NCBI GenBank assembly: GCA_036768485.1
Contig: JAVLUZ010000507.1
Coordinates: forward strand, 518,679-582,678
DNA length: 64,000 bases
Direction of reading: 5' to 3'
Source: Mermis nigrescens
Lineage: Eukaryota; Nematoda; Enoplea; Mermithida; Mermithidae
Positions 36,909 to 50,600 of the stretch are shown one piece after another. The translations under genes and the position numbers were made by a program. The notes under the pieces were generated by a model. That model had not been told where the DNA came from. It was given only the letters and a program-made list of their open reading frames with translations, and did not search any database. Positions within the stretch are counted from its first letter, which is position 1, and every line of letters begins with the position of its first letter.

Positions 36909-38556
36909 TTTATAATTATTAATATTATTATTATTATTATCATTATTATTATTATTATATTTATATGAAAGAGGAATTATAACAATAACCTAATCAAATT
37001 GCTTCCGGAATGGTAATACTCAAAATTTGTACAGGAATAAGGAGTCAGTCAGCGTAGAATCCATATTATTTTTAATTTGTAAAAGGGCGGATATGTTTAT
37101 CTGATGACCAAATTGCTAAACATTGTCTAGAAAATTCATGTGTTATTTATTATTGTCTTATCATGTTATCTCATTGTTCTTAAATACTCCTTCCAAATTT
37201 TCCTCTTTCTATCTTTCTATCATTCATCCGTAATATCTATTGTTTGGCACCTCTCAGTCTTAAAATAAATGTCAAAGTTTAACTAAAGAGCGCTACTCGG
37301 AAATTATCATCTCCTCTAAGGATGCCTTCGCATGCGAATAAAATTGTTTGTATAAATCGCCTTGATCACCCAAATGTTACGATTTCAGCTAAGCTTATTT
37401 CTTTAGTCACTTTACAACGATTGATTTTGTTTGCATACTTATTTATACTTTTTACTTCCTTTTTTCTGCTCGTGTGATAATTATTGCACTAAAATGCGCA
37501 GAAAATTAAATTAAAGCTTAATCGATTTGCAAACAACCGCTAAAATTTCCATATACTCGTAAAATTAGCCGCCAGAAGCAGAGTTATTTAAATTCGTATT
37601 AGCATTTTCGAAAGCCACGAGTTTCCTGCTTCTTTATTTACGTTAAATCGCACGTTCGTTGGTTTATGTCATTCAAAAGGGCATTTATAATTGTAATTTA
37701 TAATTGTTATAATTGTAATTATATTTTATAATTATAATTTGTAATAATTATAATTATAATTTATAATTCTTATTTATAATTGTTTATAATTAATAATTTA
37801 TAATTAATTTATAACTTATAATTATAATTAATAACTTATAATTTATAATCAATAATTTATAATTTATAATTAATTTATAGCATTTATAATTATAATTTAT
37901 AATTGCTTTGCTGTGAGCTCGTCCTCAATGAGGCATTATGCTTTTCGAACCGTTTTGTATTTTCCCCTTATCTTGTACCCTGCGTGTTTTACGGCGCCAG
38001 ATCATGCACATCGAGTAGTCAATTCGGAGTCAGAGGTCCAATAAACCTCAAGGGCCAAATCGGCGAAGAAACACCCCAAGCTTTGCCTCTAAAAGAAGAC
38101 AAAAATCCAAAATTCTGCGATAAGGTTCGGGTATGTTTGGGCTCCTGTACCTCAAAAACTAATCCGTGAATTTTCCTTAGATTCTACAGTAAGGCCAGTT
38201 GCAACATCTTTGAGAAATAGTTAAAATTCAATTGAATTTTATTCGCTGCGACTTTTGAAAAACGTTTTTCCTACGGTGTCTCGTTCGTCAGTTTACACTG
38301 CGGTGTAAAGTGGTTTTCACCAGTCAATAGCGAATTAAAATCTTGTCTCGGGTGCTCGACGGCAATTACATAAGCCGCAAAGGCCGTCTAAACTTTTTTT
38401 AGCTAAGCGTCGTTTTTGGGTTTCAGAGGGCCGATCGATCCGGTTCGATCAAAATTCGGAATCAGGTGCCCAGATTACCCACCGAGCCAAAATATGAGTA
38501 TCACTATATTATTCGATAAAAACTTTTTTTCCGCCCGTACACACACACTTACATAC

Positions 38557-38633
<77 letters not shown>

Positions 38634-41600
38634 AACACATACACACACAACTCGAATTAGTATTATAGAGATAATTTTTTGCGCCAATTATTAGTACTCG
38701 ATGCACGGTACTTTTGTATTCAACAAAGATTTTTCCCGATATACAAAGACTTTTCGGGACCGTCTTTGTGCATGTACAAAGATTTTTGGGTAGAAAAAAC
38801 TGCAAAAAGTCTAAAATCACAGAAATTTTCGGCGCTTCGCGCGGAAATGGGTAATTGTGTGTTCATATATCTTTATAATGGCGTAAATTGCAATTCAAAA
38901 GGGGAATTTCAAATTTGTAGGCGCTTCGCGCCGTTTCAAGACGATTCTTAGTGATTTTTGCCCTCAGAAACCTATGAATTAGCTAAATCACACTACCAAA
39001 CTCTGTTTTTACCACATTAAAATCACTACTGTACCATATTATAGTAACCAAAAATTTGTGTGTACAAAATATACAAAGTCTGTTAGAGGCCATCTTTGTA
39101 TAACGGACCATGTACAAAATAACTGCTCCCTAATTAATTTTAGGGAAATCTCTAAATTCCAGATTATTCTGTTTACTTTTATCTAACGTTAAAACGGCGT
39201 ATATTTTTGTATAGTTTGTCTTAGATGGCATATATCATAAGCGATACAATCGACGTTTTCATGGCCAAGATGGAACGTTACGAAAACATAGGGGAAAGCT
39301 TCGATATTCACAAGTATGAATAGAATAACGATGGCTCTTATTTTTACGAGTAGGCGTATAATGACTGCCTTACAAACAACCATTGCTTACAAGCATCTGA
39401 TGCCTAAGATGTTTTAGCGGCCTCAGAAAAAAGTTTTGTCATCATAAAAGAAATTCTATGTTATTTCCTTAATAAATGATGCAGTATTTGTATTTATCTT
39501 CTGTTTTTGCTTTTCTTCTGATCACAAATATGACGGTGAACTTGTAGGAGAAACAGAAATGCACGTTTGGGTTCTACGGGGTCAAGACAGGCAAAACGTG
39601 TGAAAAGACATTTGACAGTTTATGATAGGGTCCTGGTCAATAGATGCACAGGATGATTGATCTGAGGGGAAAGGGGTCAGCCGGTCAAGAGGGTCGAAAT
39701 TGAGCTTTTTGGCTTAAAATAACAAAAAGTGATATAAGCACTAAAATAGCGTCGAAACTATGTTGTTATACAATTTCTGGCCAATTTAAAGTACTTTTGA
39801 AGAAAATTTGCAATTTTCATCCGTGTTAAGCTTTCATGTTATCTCATTTTCCCTACAAAATTATTCATTTTTTCATTCTGGTGGTCTAGACTATACGTGG
39901 TCGTGGGGAGGAGTTGGAGGGATTTTCGACTCTTCCTCTCCCTAGAATAGCAACCGAACTCTCCCCGCCCCGCAAAATGACTGCGACCCCCAACCATAAT
40001 TATCGATTTTTAGCAAAAGTTGGCAAAAGTTGTAGAAAGTGTGCCTTTTTAAGCATTTTTTAGCCAATTTTTGGCTCAAAAATTCCCTTCATATACGCAT
40101 GTTTTTGACCACATTGTCTTCAATTTACTCAATTTTTTCAAATTTTTTCAAAATTTTTTGAAACGTCAAAAACAGTGTTTCTGACGTGTATCCATCGTTT
40201 TTAAGCCCAAAAAAGACACATTTTGAAAAAATTTTTTGTACCAGACCTCTCCAGATAGACCCCCAAACCCCCACGTGCATGGCTGATCTGGACAACAGAA
40301 CTTTAAAACCGAAAACTTTCATGGAAATATGGAAAAAATAAGATAAAAAACTGAAAAAATTTGTGCAAAGCATGATCGACACAAAAATAGCATGGCTTCT
40401 ATACGTTGTTCCGACTTTCATACTGATTCTTAGAGCATCTTTAGTTCAAACAGAAGTCATTGACTAACCTACGTCAGCCTGCCCCATCGTTCATGCTATG
40501 CATCTATGATGAAGACCTGCAGATGAAAAAACAAAACATTTTCTGGGAAGCAGAAAGGAAATTAATACCAAAAAAAGATAAAAATGGGACATTTTAAAAA
40601 TTCTTAAAATTGACTATAAACTACTGGTGATGTAGTTTTACGTTATTTCAATGTTTATGCAATCTTTTCAGGCGATCTCTTATTAATGAAGGGTTCCTGT
40701 TGTCTTTTAACCGAAAGTGCACATAGACTCAAAAGAATCTAGACAATTCATAATGTAAAAATACGAAATTTTTTTCGATAAAAAATTGTGCAAGTGGCTA
40801 AACAATGATTGAAAATTGAAATTTCCCTCTAAAGTGCTTAAACTTGACTAGAAACTGTATAATACAGTCGTTGTAAGGCTATTGAAAATATATTACTTTT
40901 TCGAGGTCATCTCCCAGATTATTAGCCATGCTAAGCATCCGTCCTTTTAAATATCTTATTATCTTATTTTTAAATCTGTTGTTCAGCTGCTTAAATTCTT
41001 ATGCGTCTCTACACCATGCATGTAAAGAGGGAAGATGGGGGATCCCCCGCTAAAACATTGTCGGCCTCATCTCCAAGCCAGAAAATTTTGCCCTCTCCCC
41101 GATTTTTTTGGATAAAATTGAATTTTCGGCCGTTTTAAGACGATTTTCAGTCGTTCTGGCCAAACATTTCGGTTATTTGCCCCACCCCCTTCGTAAAACT
41201 GACCTGGGATCCCTACCCTAAATTTTCAGACGTTACATGTCTGGTCTCTACCACGATTTATTTTAAAAGAATTCTGACAAAAATAATGACGTATGAGTAT
41301 TTTGCATGATTATATGTATGTCACTTTAAGCATACTTTGTTCTTTTCTACGCGAATAATGGCAACATTGTTTTATAACTTGTTCAAAGGTACACAAATTC
41401 ATACGATACATGCGTTCTGTAATTTATTATCTTTCACAGGGACTTACAAGCATTTACCCTAGACGCCATTGTTCGATGTACATTCGATATCCAACTTGGA
41501 TGTCAAACGAATCATCGAGATGCGTTTTTATTGAACATGCAAGAAATATTTCGCCTGCTCGACTTTAGAAATTCTTGGGTAGTAAAATTGGCATGTAAGA

Positions 41601-44600
41601 CTTAGAACAAGTATGAAAAATCGATTTATCCCTCGTGTTACCGTCTTATTTTACAATCAATTGTGGGATCACACTGTCCGCTTGATTACCGAAATGCTCT
41701 TTTACCAAATATGCTTTTTATTATTTTCTGAAATCATTTTGCACGAAATGATGATAAATCCTCCTGTTACCGAGGGCTCAAGCATCAATTAATTACCAAG
41801 GATTCGATCGTAAATCTAGTCATCAGATAGATGGCAAAAGTCAATAAAAACGCATATTTCTGATAATAGTCAAAAACAAGAGGATTTAAAAATGTAATTA
41901 ACAATGCACGAAGTAGAAAACCGGTTCATAAATACCTACGCACTTGAACATATAAAAACGTATAAGAAATGCAATCCGCGATGCGCGTGAATGTTTTATC
42001 TTTTCTTTCATCGAAAAAATGTATTTTAATGAATAAACTATCTACTGAAAAGTTTTCACATGACGTCGTCTTTGCAAAAAACTGGCAACTGGATCGATTA
42101 TAAAGGTAAAAAAACTGATTTTTTTCATAGAAATGAGAGGCGGGCAGGGTTTGCATGCAATAAATACAAATAGCAGATATCGATTGTGTAAAAATTAGTC
42201 CCAGGACCCTCAGGCAATTAAGAGGAAATGGACTAAAAATTCCGTATCAATCGCCAAGCAGAAAACCATTTTCTCACGGTAGCATTATTACAATTCATCA
42301 TAGATAGCGCCTTAACGCGTACTTAAGAGTACCCGTGATATATTCAGGTACCCCAACAAACGTATGTCTACCCCCTCCCCCTACAGCCGTAAAGAGACGC
42401 ATCAAGGAGGTGCCGTTTTTTAGATGATAATGAAAAATTCGCTGTAAGTTTTTTGTTTCTCATTACACTCAGTGCCCAGGTGAGGAGCGTGTAAAGTTTA
42501 TAATTAAAATTCCAGTCGCTATCTAACTCTCGGGGAAAGCCATTTTTTAAATATGTTGCCCACCGTCCGTAGGTCACGAATCTGTATTTAAGATTTATTT
42601 GCACCAAGTATGTATGTCGAACCGTCGAATTCAAAATGTTTTATATTTACGCCATCTATAAATAAGTCAGCTTAAACACTTGATGTAATCTAATGCATTA
42701 AAACTGTAGAGCATATTCCTCTAAGTTGAATTTTTTGTTATTCTCTAAATTTGCGGTGATTTTCAGTATGCAGTACACTAAGTGCAAAACGATAAGTCGC
42801 GACCTGCTAATTAGCTGCAAATAAATGTAAACTTCAAGGGCTACACGTAGAACTTGGCAGCTTTGTATCAAGTCAATATATAGGTCATTTTAATCCTTTT
42901 TTGAACTGTTAGCTTCTCCTGGTATGAACAAAGACGTGCAAAGTATCAAAAAAATAAAGCACGTCTTAAGAGCCTACACGTCGCATACGGACGCTTTTCT
43001 TTAAACTCAATACAGAATCAGATCTGGAGGTGTAAACCTTTAACCCTATGATAAAAAAACATTTTTTGACCTTTCTTGTCTGATACCTTCTCCCATTATG
43101 AATTGAATCATGTGGAATATTTTAAAAAAGAAGCATAAGTCGTGATTCTTTACACTCAATACGAGTTAGTCCTGGCGGTGTAAAGTATCAAATCTGGGAT
43201 TAAAAAAGTCGTTTTTGCCAGGTACATATATTTCGATCAACTTCTATCGATATGAGTTAGAAGATGGATTTAAGAAATACTGTGATTGTTGAGATAAAGT
43301 GTGTAATATGCGCAATCAGTCTTCAACACTAAGCTTATAGGCTCATAAGTTTATAGCTCAGTTCTATACCTTATCAGAAAAGGAAAATGAAACACGCAAT
43401 CAGCGGTATTGCACATCCGTTTCTTTACACTCAGTGTAGAATGTGACCACTCATGCTAAAATTATTTCAATCTCGTATTTGACTTCAAAAACTAATCAAA
43501 AATAGCTTGAAGCGGCTAAATTTCCCGACAGAACATGATCTTTACATATTCCTAGCGTTTTTGTCTAAATTTAAAACCTTTTGTTTTTCGGTGCCATTTT
43601 TATGACTTTAATGTCGCGGGATCGGGGTAAAACCGCACCATCTGCACCTCCCTGGCTATCGGCCTGCTATTGCCTAAGTGACAAGAGTTTCGGATTTGAA
43701 ATCGATATACCTTTTTGAAATTTTTCCCAAAAATTGTATTTCACGAAAAGCTATGTAACCTTTAATTATGCAGGTATGGATAAATAAAGGAAACATGGGC
43801 ACACTAAGTTTAACTACGCATACGCGTAAGTATGTTAACCACAAAAAAGGGAATGTGTTTTAGTATGTTCCTCATGAAAAGTTCACTGATTTATTCAAAT
43901 ATTGTTAATATTCAAATCATATAAATTAAACATAAATAGCCTCTATTTTGCATTGCTTTCATAAAGTCTAATTTTTTAGCAGATTCATACGATTTTTGCT
44001 TAGGTGGCTTTTTCTGGTTACTCTCAATAATGCGTGTTTCCAAGTATATTCACCCTCTCCGTTCCATCGGACCATTTTTCCTTGCTAGAGTGCATATAAA
44101 TAGGACTATTACTAGTCATGTCCTAGAAAATTTATGCAACGAACGAATGCAAATGAAATGAACTCATCGACTAGTCGACTGTAACGCGAAGGATTTATTC
44201 ATTGCTTCCTCGCATAGTTAGAATTATTCCGTGTAAGTGAAATTGATATAAGAATTGAAGATAAGATGAGTTGAGATTTTGAAATTTCAAGCCCAGCTCT
44301 CGCACAACTGATTTTTTGTCGCAGCATGCCTTCAGGTCCGGTCCTAAGCATTCAGGGGTCCTGTACTAAGAATCTATTTGGGCTTATTGATCTAGTGGCT
44401 GATGGTAGGAATCTCTGGTTTGCTTATAATGACCCAAAAGTAACTCTGTTTAACAGTATTAATATATGTCACCCTATCGGGAAAACGGATTAGGAGTCAG
44501 ATGGCCAGCCGAGTTCAATCGGCCAACATTTTCAGATGGTTAGGCAAAATTATCTGCTTCCAACGCCCAATGTATTCATATGGCCAGCGTATTCAGGTGG

Positions 44601-47600
44601 TCGCTCTTATCTGATGGCCAGCATATTCAGTTGGCCACAGCATAATTGCTAAACCAGTCAACGCGTCAGTCGTCCTACCGTCATAATATACTTGGGTACG
44701 CCTAACATTTGAGCCCCCTACAGCAATGACGGGACACATCTTTGAGGTGCGCTTTTTTGAAAGAAGTTGTAAAGACAGATTTTTGTCTCATTTTTTACTT
44801 CTTTCTGTTTGCCAACAGTACCGGAATTGAGTTTCCAAAAATTTGTCTGTTTGAAATGTACTAAAACCCAAGGGCTACCTTTAGTTTACCTGCAAATTGT
44901 TTTACACTTAATGCCGAGTTAGATGCATAGGTTTAAAGTTTACGGTCTAGTATATAGCGTAAAAACGGGTTTTGTCTCAGATTTTTTCGTCAACTTCTCC
45001 GCTTGTAAGTTAGGACAAGTTAAATAGAATAAAAACAAAGTAAGTTTAAAGGGCTACTCGTTGCTGCAGACCGCATTAAAAAAACTTCATTTTGGATCAA
45101 AACTGGAGGTGTAAAGTTCGGAATTAGGGTGTAACATTGAACAAAAATACTCGTTTTTTTGTCTTTCTTAAATGATCAATATCTCAAATCAGATGTGGAA
45201 CAAAAGTCTTTCACATACAAACGTACTACGCTTCGAAATGCTACACACTCGCAAAAACTGAACTTCTTTACACTAAATCAGAAGTTAGGTTCCGATTTTT
45301 AAAATTCACAATGTGATGGATGGTGGAAAAATCTGTTTTGGTCCCATTTTTTGTTCGGCTTTCTCTCCATTTAGAAGTCGAGATAAGTCTAATAGAATAA
45401 ATATAACAGCACTCTATGGGGTAATATCAGAGCAAATTGTGTTTATTTACATCAATATTGAGCTTTTTCCAGGAGGTTTATAGTCCCTAAATCGGAGTGT
45501 TGAACGTGTTTTTGATCTATTTTTTATGCCAACTTTTCCAGTTATGAGTCTGAACATGATCACAAGTCTAAAAATGCACCAGGGGTCAAACGTCATACGT
45601 CAGTTGGGTGCGTTTGTTGACACTAAAAGTTGTGAAAAGTGGTTTACATCTAATATTTATTTGTTTTCAGGACATCGTTAAGGCTTGTTTTTTCATAAAT
45701 TTTAATCGTAATATCAGAGTAATATCAGAATAACAAATTTGACTGAAATTTTCTTCACACTGTGTGGTTGTATAAAGTTTACACTGCAAATTAAATTTAG
45801 TTTTAGAGCCTTGCGGAAGCTTAATTGTTTTCAAAATGTTCTACGTAACGTCGAAATTACAAATCTTACTGTTAGCTTTCTCTACAGCCAGCAGTTGGGT
45901 AAAGTTTGCACTATTCATTTATTGTTAACGGTAGTTTACATTACAAATTTATTTTACCTTTAGAGCATTGCAAAACGTAAATTTTTCACATCAAAATATC
46001 TTCCATGAGGTCCGGATCACAAATCTGACTGTATGCTTTCTTTACATCTAGTAGTTATGTGAAGTGTACACTAAAAAATATATTAGTTTCAGAGTGTTCC
46101 AGAAGCTTAATTTTTCCAAAATGTTTCATGAAATTACGTAAAGCTTATGCTGAAAACATTTTATTTATTTTAATGAGTTAAGGTTGTCTTCTTTAATAAA
46201 GATAATTCTGATGTTCAGAACAATATTTTTTCCGCGTACTTCGACTGCTGTCATTATTGTGGCACAGGCACGTATCTCTGGTGGGGGGGAATGGGGGGGT
46301 TCCGACCCCCAAAATTCAAAAAAATCGGAAAAATTGGTTTCCCCGAAAATAGGACGGCTAGCTAAGTGCCTGTTGTGACATGTTACCGTATGGGTTTACT
46401 AAAAATTTAAGGTGACTACAAAAGTGGTTTAAACTAGAGCGGTGAATATAATATTCTACATTATACCGAGTCATATGGAGATGTATGTCATTATCATGCA
46501 GCAATACTGCATCAAAATTTTGAACCACTTTTGTAGCCGTATTCTTGCGGAAAAATTCAAAAGAAAACCGCGAAGTTAAATGAAACAGACTATAAGTATA
46601 TTCGTCTTTTTTTGTTCCATCCATGAGCATTTTTCTTTGCTAGTAAGATATGCTTTATCACTTGTTGACTTCAGAGAAAACATTTTGTTGACCTCATACT
46701 GTATACATAAGCATAGGTGGTATAAAAACTCAATAAGCCTAATAACGGTGGGCCTATTCGCTCGCTTCACTCGCTAGGATAATGGTGCTAAGGCTTACTC
46801 GTTCTTGCAAACAAGCTCTGACATACGGATAACGGATACGTACATGAATAAGCCTGAACTTCTAGACTTACCAGGATAACTCACAGATATTTTTGCAACA
46901 TCATTGAAAACGCAGTATAACAGCTATTATAAAGAATTTCAAACCCCATAATAAAGCAATCTGAAAATCCCGCATGATGTTATTTCCACTAGCCAACTAC
47001 AGGATGGCCAGGTGACTATGCTGACCATGTAAGTGCGCTGGCCATCTGAACTAGGCCGGCTATCTGAATACGCTATCCAAGTGGGTTCCATATCTCGCTA
47101 GACCCACCGTACCGCTAGACCCACTGTCCCACTAGAGCCACCGTCCCACTAGACCCACTTTTTCGTCCCAATAGACCCATCGCGCGCATAGTAAGGTGTC
47201 CAAATAGATCCACCATTTTCTGACCAACCCACCGGTCCAACTGTCTCGGAAGACCCATCCATAAAAAAGAAGATCATGTAACTCGTCGCACACGCTTATG
47301 TGCAAAGAAAGGATATCTTTGATTTTGCAAATTTATCTGACAAATTATACAGATTAAATCGAGTATATGTATTTAATTAATTAAAGAATTTTGTAAGAAG
47401 ATACGCTTAGCAAGCTTATCCTACGTATTTTTGCCAATTTTTCTCAAATAGCTTCCATATTTAAGTGTACATGCAATGTCAATTGTGTTAAGCAAAGGAA
47501 CGCGACCGAATTTCTTCAGAGTATTCTTCATTTATATCTTTTTATTCTATTCATATAAGAATGCACTCATGTCAAACGTAGCCCAGCTAGTGCATTTCGG

Positions 47601-50600
47601 CACTTTTATCGTAATGACAACAAAAAATATTAGTTCGGTCATTGTCAATAGGTTCAAATCCAAATCTGTTTTTCAAAACAGCTGGCGATAACGAATTTCC
47701 ATATTTTCAAAATAAATTTAAATAACGCTTAAGCGAATAAAAGCTGCCGCATTTTCAATAAACCTGAAGATATATGTGATTTACCGCTCATTAGCACTCA
47801 TTTTCATGCATGCTTAACTCTAGGCGCAAAAGAACTATAGGTGGGCAGCACCAAAGTAGTGGTTGGGAAGGGGTGGGGGTGCAAGATTTTTTCAAAGGTC
47901 AAAAAATGGCTTTAAAAATAGTGGTATGGCGAAAACACACAATTTTTCAACCTTTATCATCAAGCACTATCCATTGGCATCAAAAAATGACGAAAAAATA
48001 GAAAAATTTCCAAAAATTGAATTGGGGGTGTATTTTGGTTTCTACGGGTTGTATACCGCCCAACCTTCCCCACGCCCAGGTATGATAACAACGTTATTTA
48101 GACAAAGTTGCAAAGATGTTCAATTGAATTTGTACATAAAATCTTTCATCCTGATTTATGCGCTTGAGATTTTATTAGCAATGATTTATATAAACAAAGA
48201 AGAAACGCTTCTTATCCAATACACACTTTACAAGCGTTCTTGAAATAATGGTTGCGGAAATAGTTTTAGAATTCCTGTAAGTCTTTTGAAAACCTATTGC
48301 CGTTTTGTGCGTGATATAAACATTTCCATTTTTTAGTGGCTCTTTCGAGGCAGTGGATTTGTGACTAGTGGGACGGTCGCAAAATAGTGGACCTAGTGGG
48401 ACACCACATTATGCAGGTGGTGTGTCTAGTGGGACGAAAAAGTGGGTCTAGTAGGGCGGTGGGACCAGTGGGATGGTGGGTCTAGCGGGACGTTGGGTCA
48501 AGTGGTCTACAATCATCCAATCGGCCCCTTCCCGGGAAACACGATTTCATCAGATAGCATATACATCGCTAAATAATTGTGGAAGGTGGACCAGTATCGC
48601 AGAAAAACGATAAAATGTGTAACGCCTTCAATTTACTTTGTTTTGTTTATTTTTTATTGTGCCTGCAACGTTCACAGAAGGATTAGCTACTGAGTTTGCA
48701 AGACAGCATCAGCTTTTTTGATTTCAAATCAAAAATTTCAGCAGAATTACCAGTGTAAGTGTAAATAACGTCTCAAGCCATTGATGCGTAGCATATCAGA
48801 AAATTTCTTGCCATGGACAACCAAACCTGGGCGTGGGAGGGCTGGGGCGAGGTGTTGGGGTATGAACCCCTCCTCGAGAAACCAAAATACACCCGTCCCC
48901 CAAAACCAAAATCCCTCCAGCCCCAGAATTCTATTTTTGGCAAATTTTTCTGTTTTTTCCGCAATGCTTTGATGTCAATGAATAGTGCACGATGAGAAAC
49001 ATTGAAAAATTGTGTTTTTCGCCAAACCACCATTTTGGAAGTTATTTGTTGACCTTTGAAAAATCTTGCACCCCCCAGAATTTTGGAGCAGCCCACCTAT
49101 GTGAACAACTCGCTAAGTATTGGTAGGGAAATGCACATTTTACATACTTTCATGATCTTGATTCGGTAAAAATTAAATTTATTTCTTAGTATCGCCGCAT
49201 AAAACTTGCGCGACCTGTCAATAAGTTGCAAGAATTTTAATTTAATAAAACTTTTCTATTAATGCGCTAGGAATGTTATTTAATCAATATGTCTATATCT
49301 TTATTCTCCATTAGAAAATGCTCGCTTTCCCTCAACTTGTTCTTGCCAAATCATCGCTACCACACGTGGGCGTGGAGGGGGGTTCAGGGGGTATGCACCC
49401 CCCAGAAGTTGAAATACCCCTCCGCATAAATTAAAAAACTCCCCTACAGAATTCAAATTTTGAAAATTTTTTTTGCTTTTTTGGCGATTTTTTTGATGCC
49501 ATTGGATAGTGCTCGATGAGAAACGTCTGAAAAATTGTGTTTTGTCCGCCTTACGACCACTTTTGAGGACCATTTTTTGACCTTTGAAAATTTTTTCACT
49601 CCCCACCCAGAATTTTGGTGCTGCTCACCTATGATCGCTACTGTAAATTTGTATTTCAGTTTTCTTACCCGAGCTGAGGACGTTGTTTACCAAACTTCGT
49701 GAATATAGTCGAATGAATGCTATAATAAAGATGATGATTGATTATTTACGGCAAATTCTACAAAAGAGAAAACAGAATCCGGTTGTAAGCGCGCTAATTT
49801 TTCTGCAATTTTTCACTGTTTGTGAATTAAAAAGACTTTTTCAGGTGAAAAATATGTATTGCATTGACGCTCTGCGATTTCTACTAAAACAGCAAGCTGA
49901 TCAAGAACAGGGGAGTAAGACGGTGAGGGTCGCATGAACATCAATTCATTTATTATTGTTTAATATTCCTTTAATCTTGTGTTCTTCTTTTTCCGCAATC
50001 TACTAATTGCATTGATCTCATTTAAAATATTTTGTCGCAATTCTTGATAAAAAATACGTCGATTAATATAGTAATTGATATGTTTTTTAGTGCAGGGCTG
50101 ATGAACACCTGGGCATGCAGTGTGTTGGAGGGTATGCAGCCCCATAAACCAAATTATTACCCCAGAAACCAAAATACCTCCCTAGAATTGGATTTTTTCA
50201 AATTTTTTCCTGTTTTTTTCGCAATATTTCGATGCCAATGGGTAGTGCTAGATGAGAAACGTTCAAAAATGGTGTTTAATCGCCATACCACCAATTTTTA
50301 AGACCATTTTTTGACCATTGAAAAAATCTTGCACCTTCTCCTAGAACTTTGGTGCCGCCCACCTATGCGGATGAAGTCTATTGCCAATTTTTAGCTGTAT
50401 GCGTTAAATGCCACTTAACATATATTTTCCAGAGCACACTTTGAAAGCATTGATCTGATCCCGTGACTCGAAGTAGTTTAAAATGGACAAATGTTTCCTA
50501 AAAGTCGAATACGTTTTTTATTTATTTCTTCACTGTTTTCGATGCGTGGAAATAATGCTCTTAAATGTAAACTTTTTCCAGTTTCTACCACTGCTTTACT

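Larger units (their letters stand above)
44480..47085. mobile_element. Candidate TIR element with inverted GATGGCCAGC arrays
   Basis: Repeats of GATGGCCAGC...ATTCAG at 44498-44640 face the complementary GCTGGCCATCTGA type at 46995-47080. The core holds a degenerate tandem array and other insertions. No target duplication found. Confidence 0.5.

Noticed and set aside
36734..36968. Ile/Asn homopolymer frames
   Set aside because: Same cause, a trinucleotide microsatellite in an intron.
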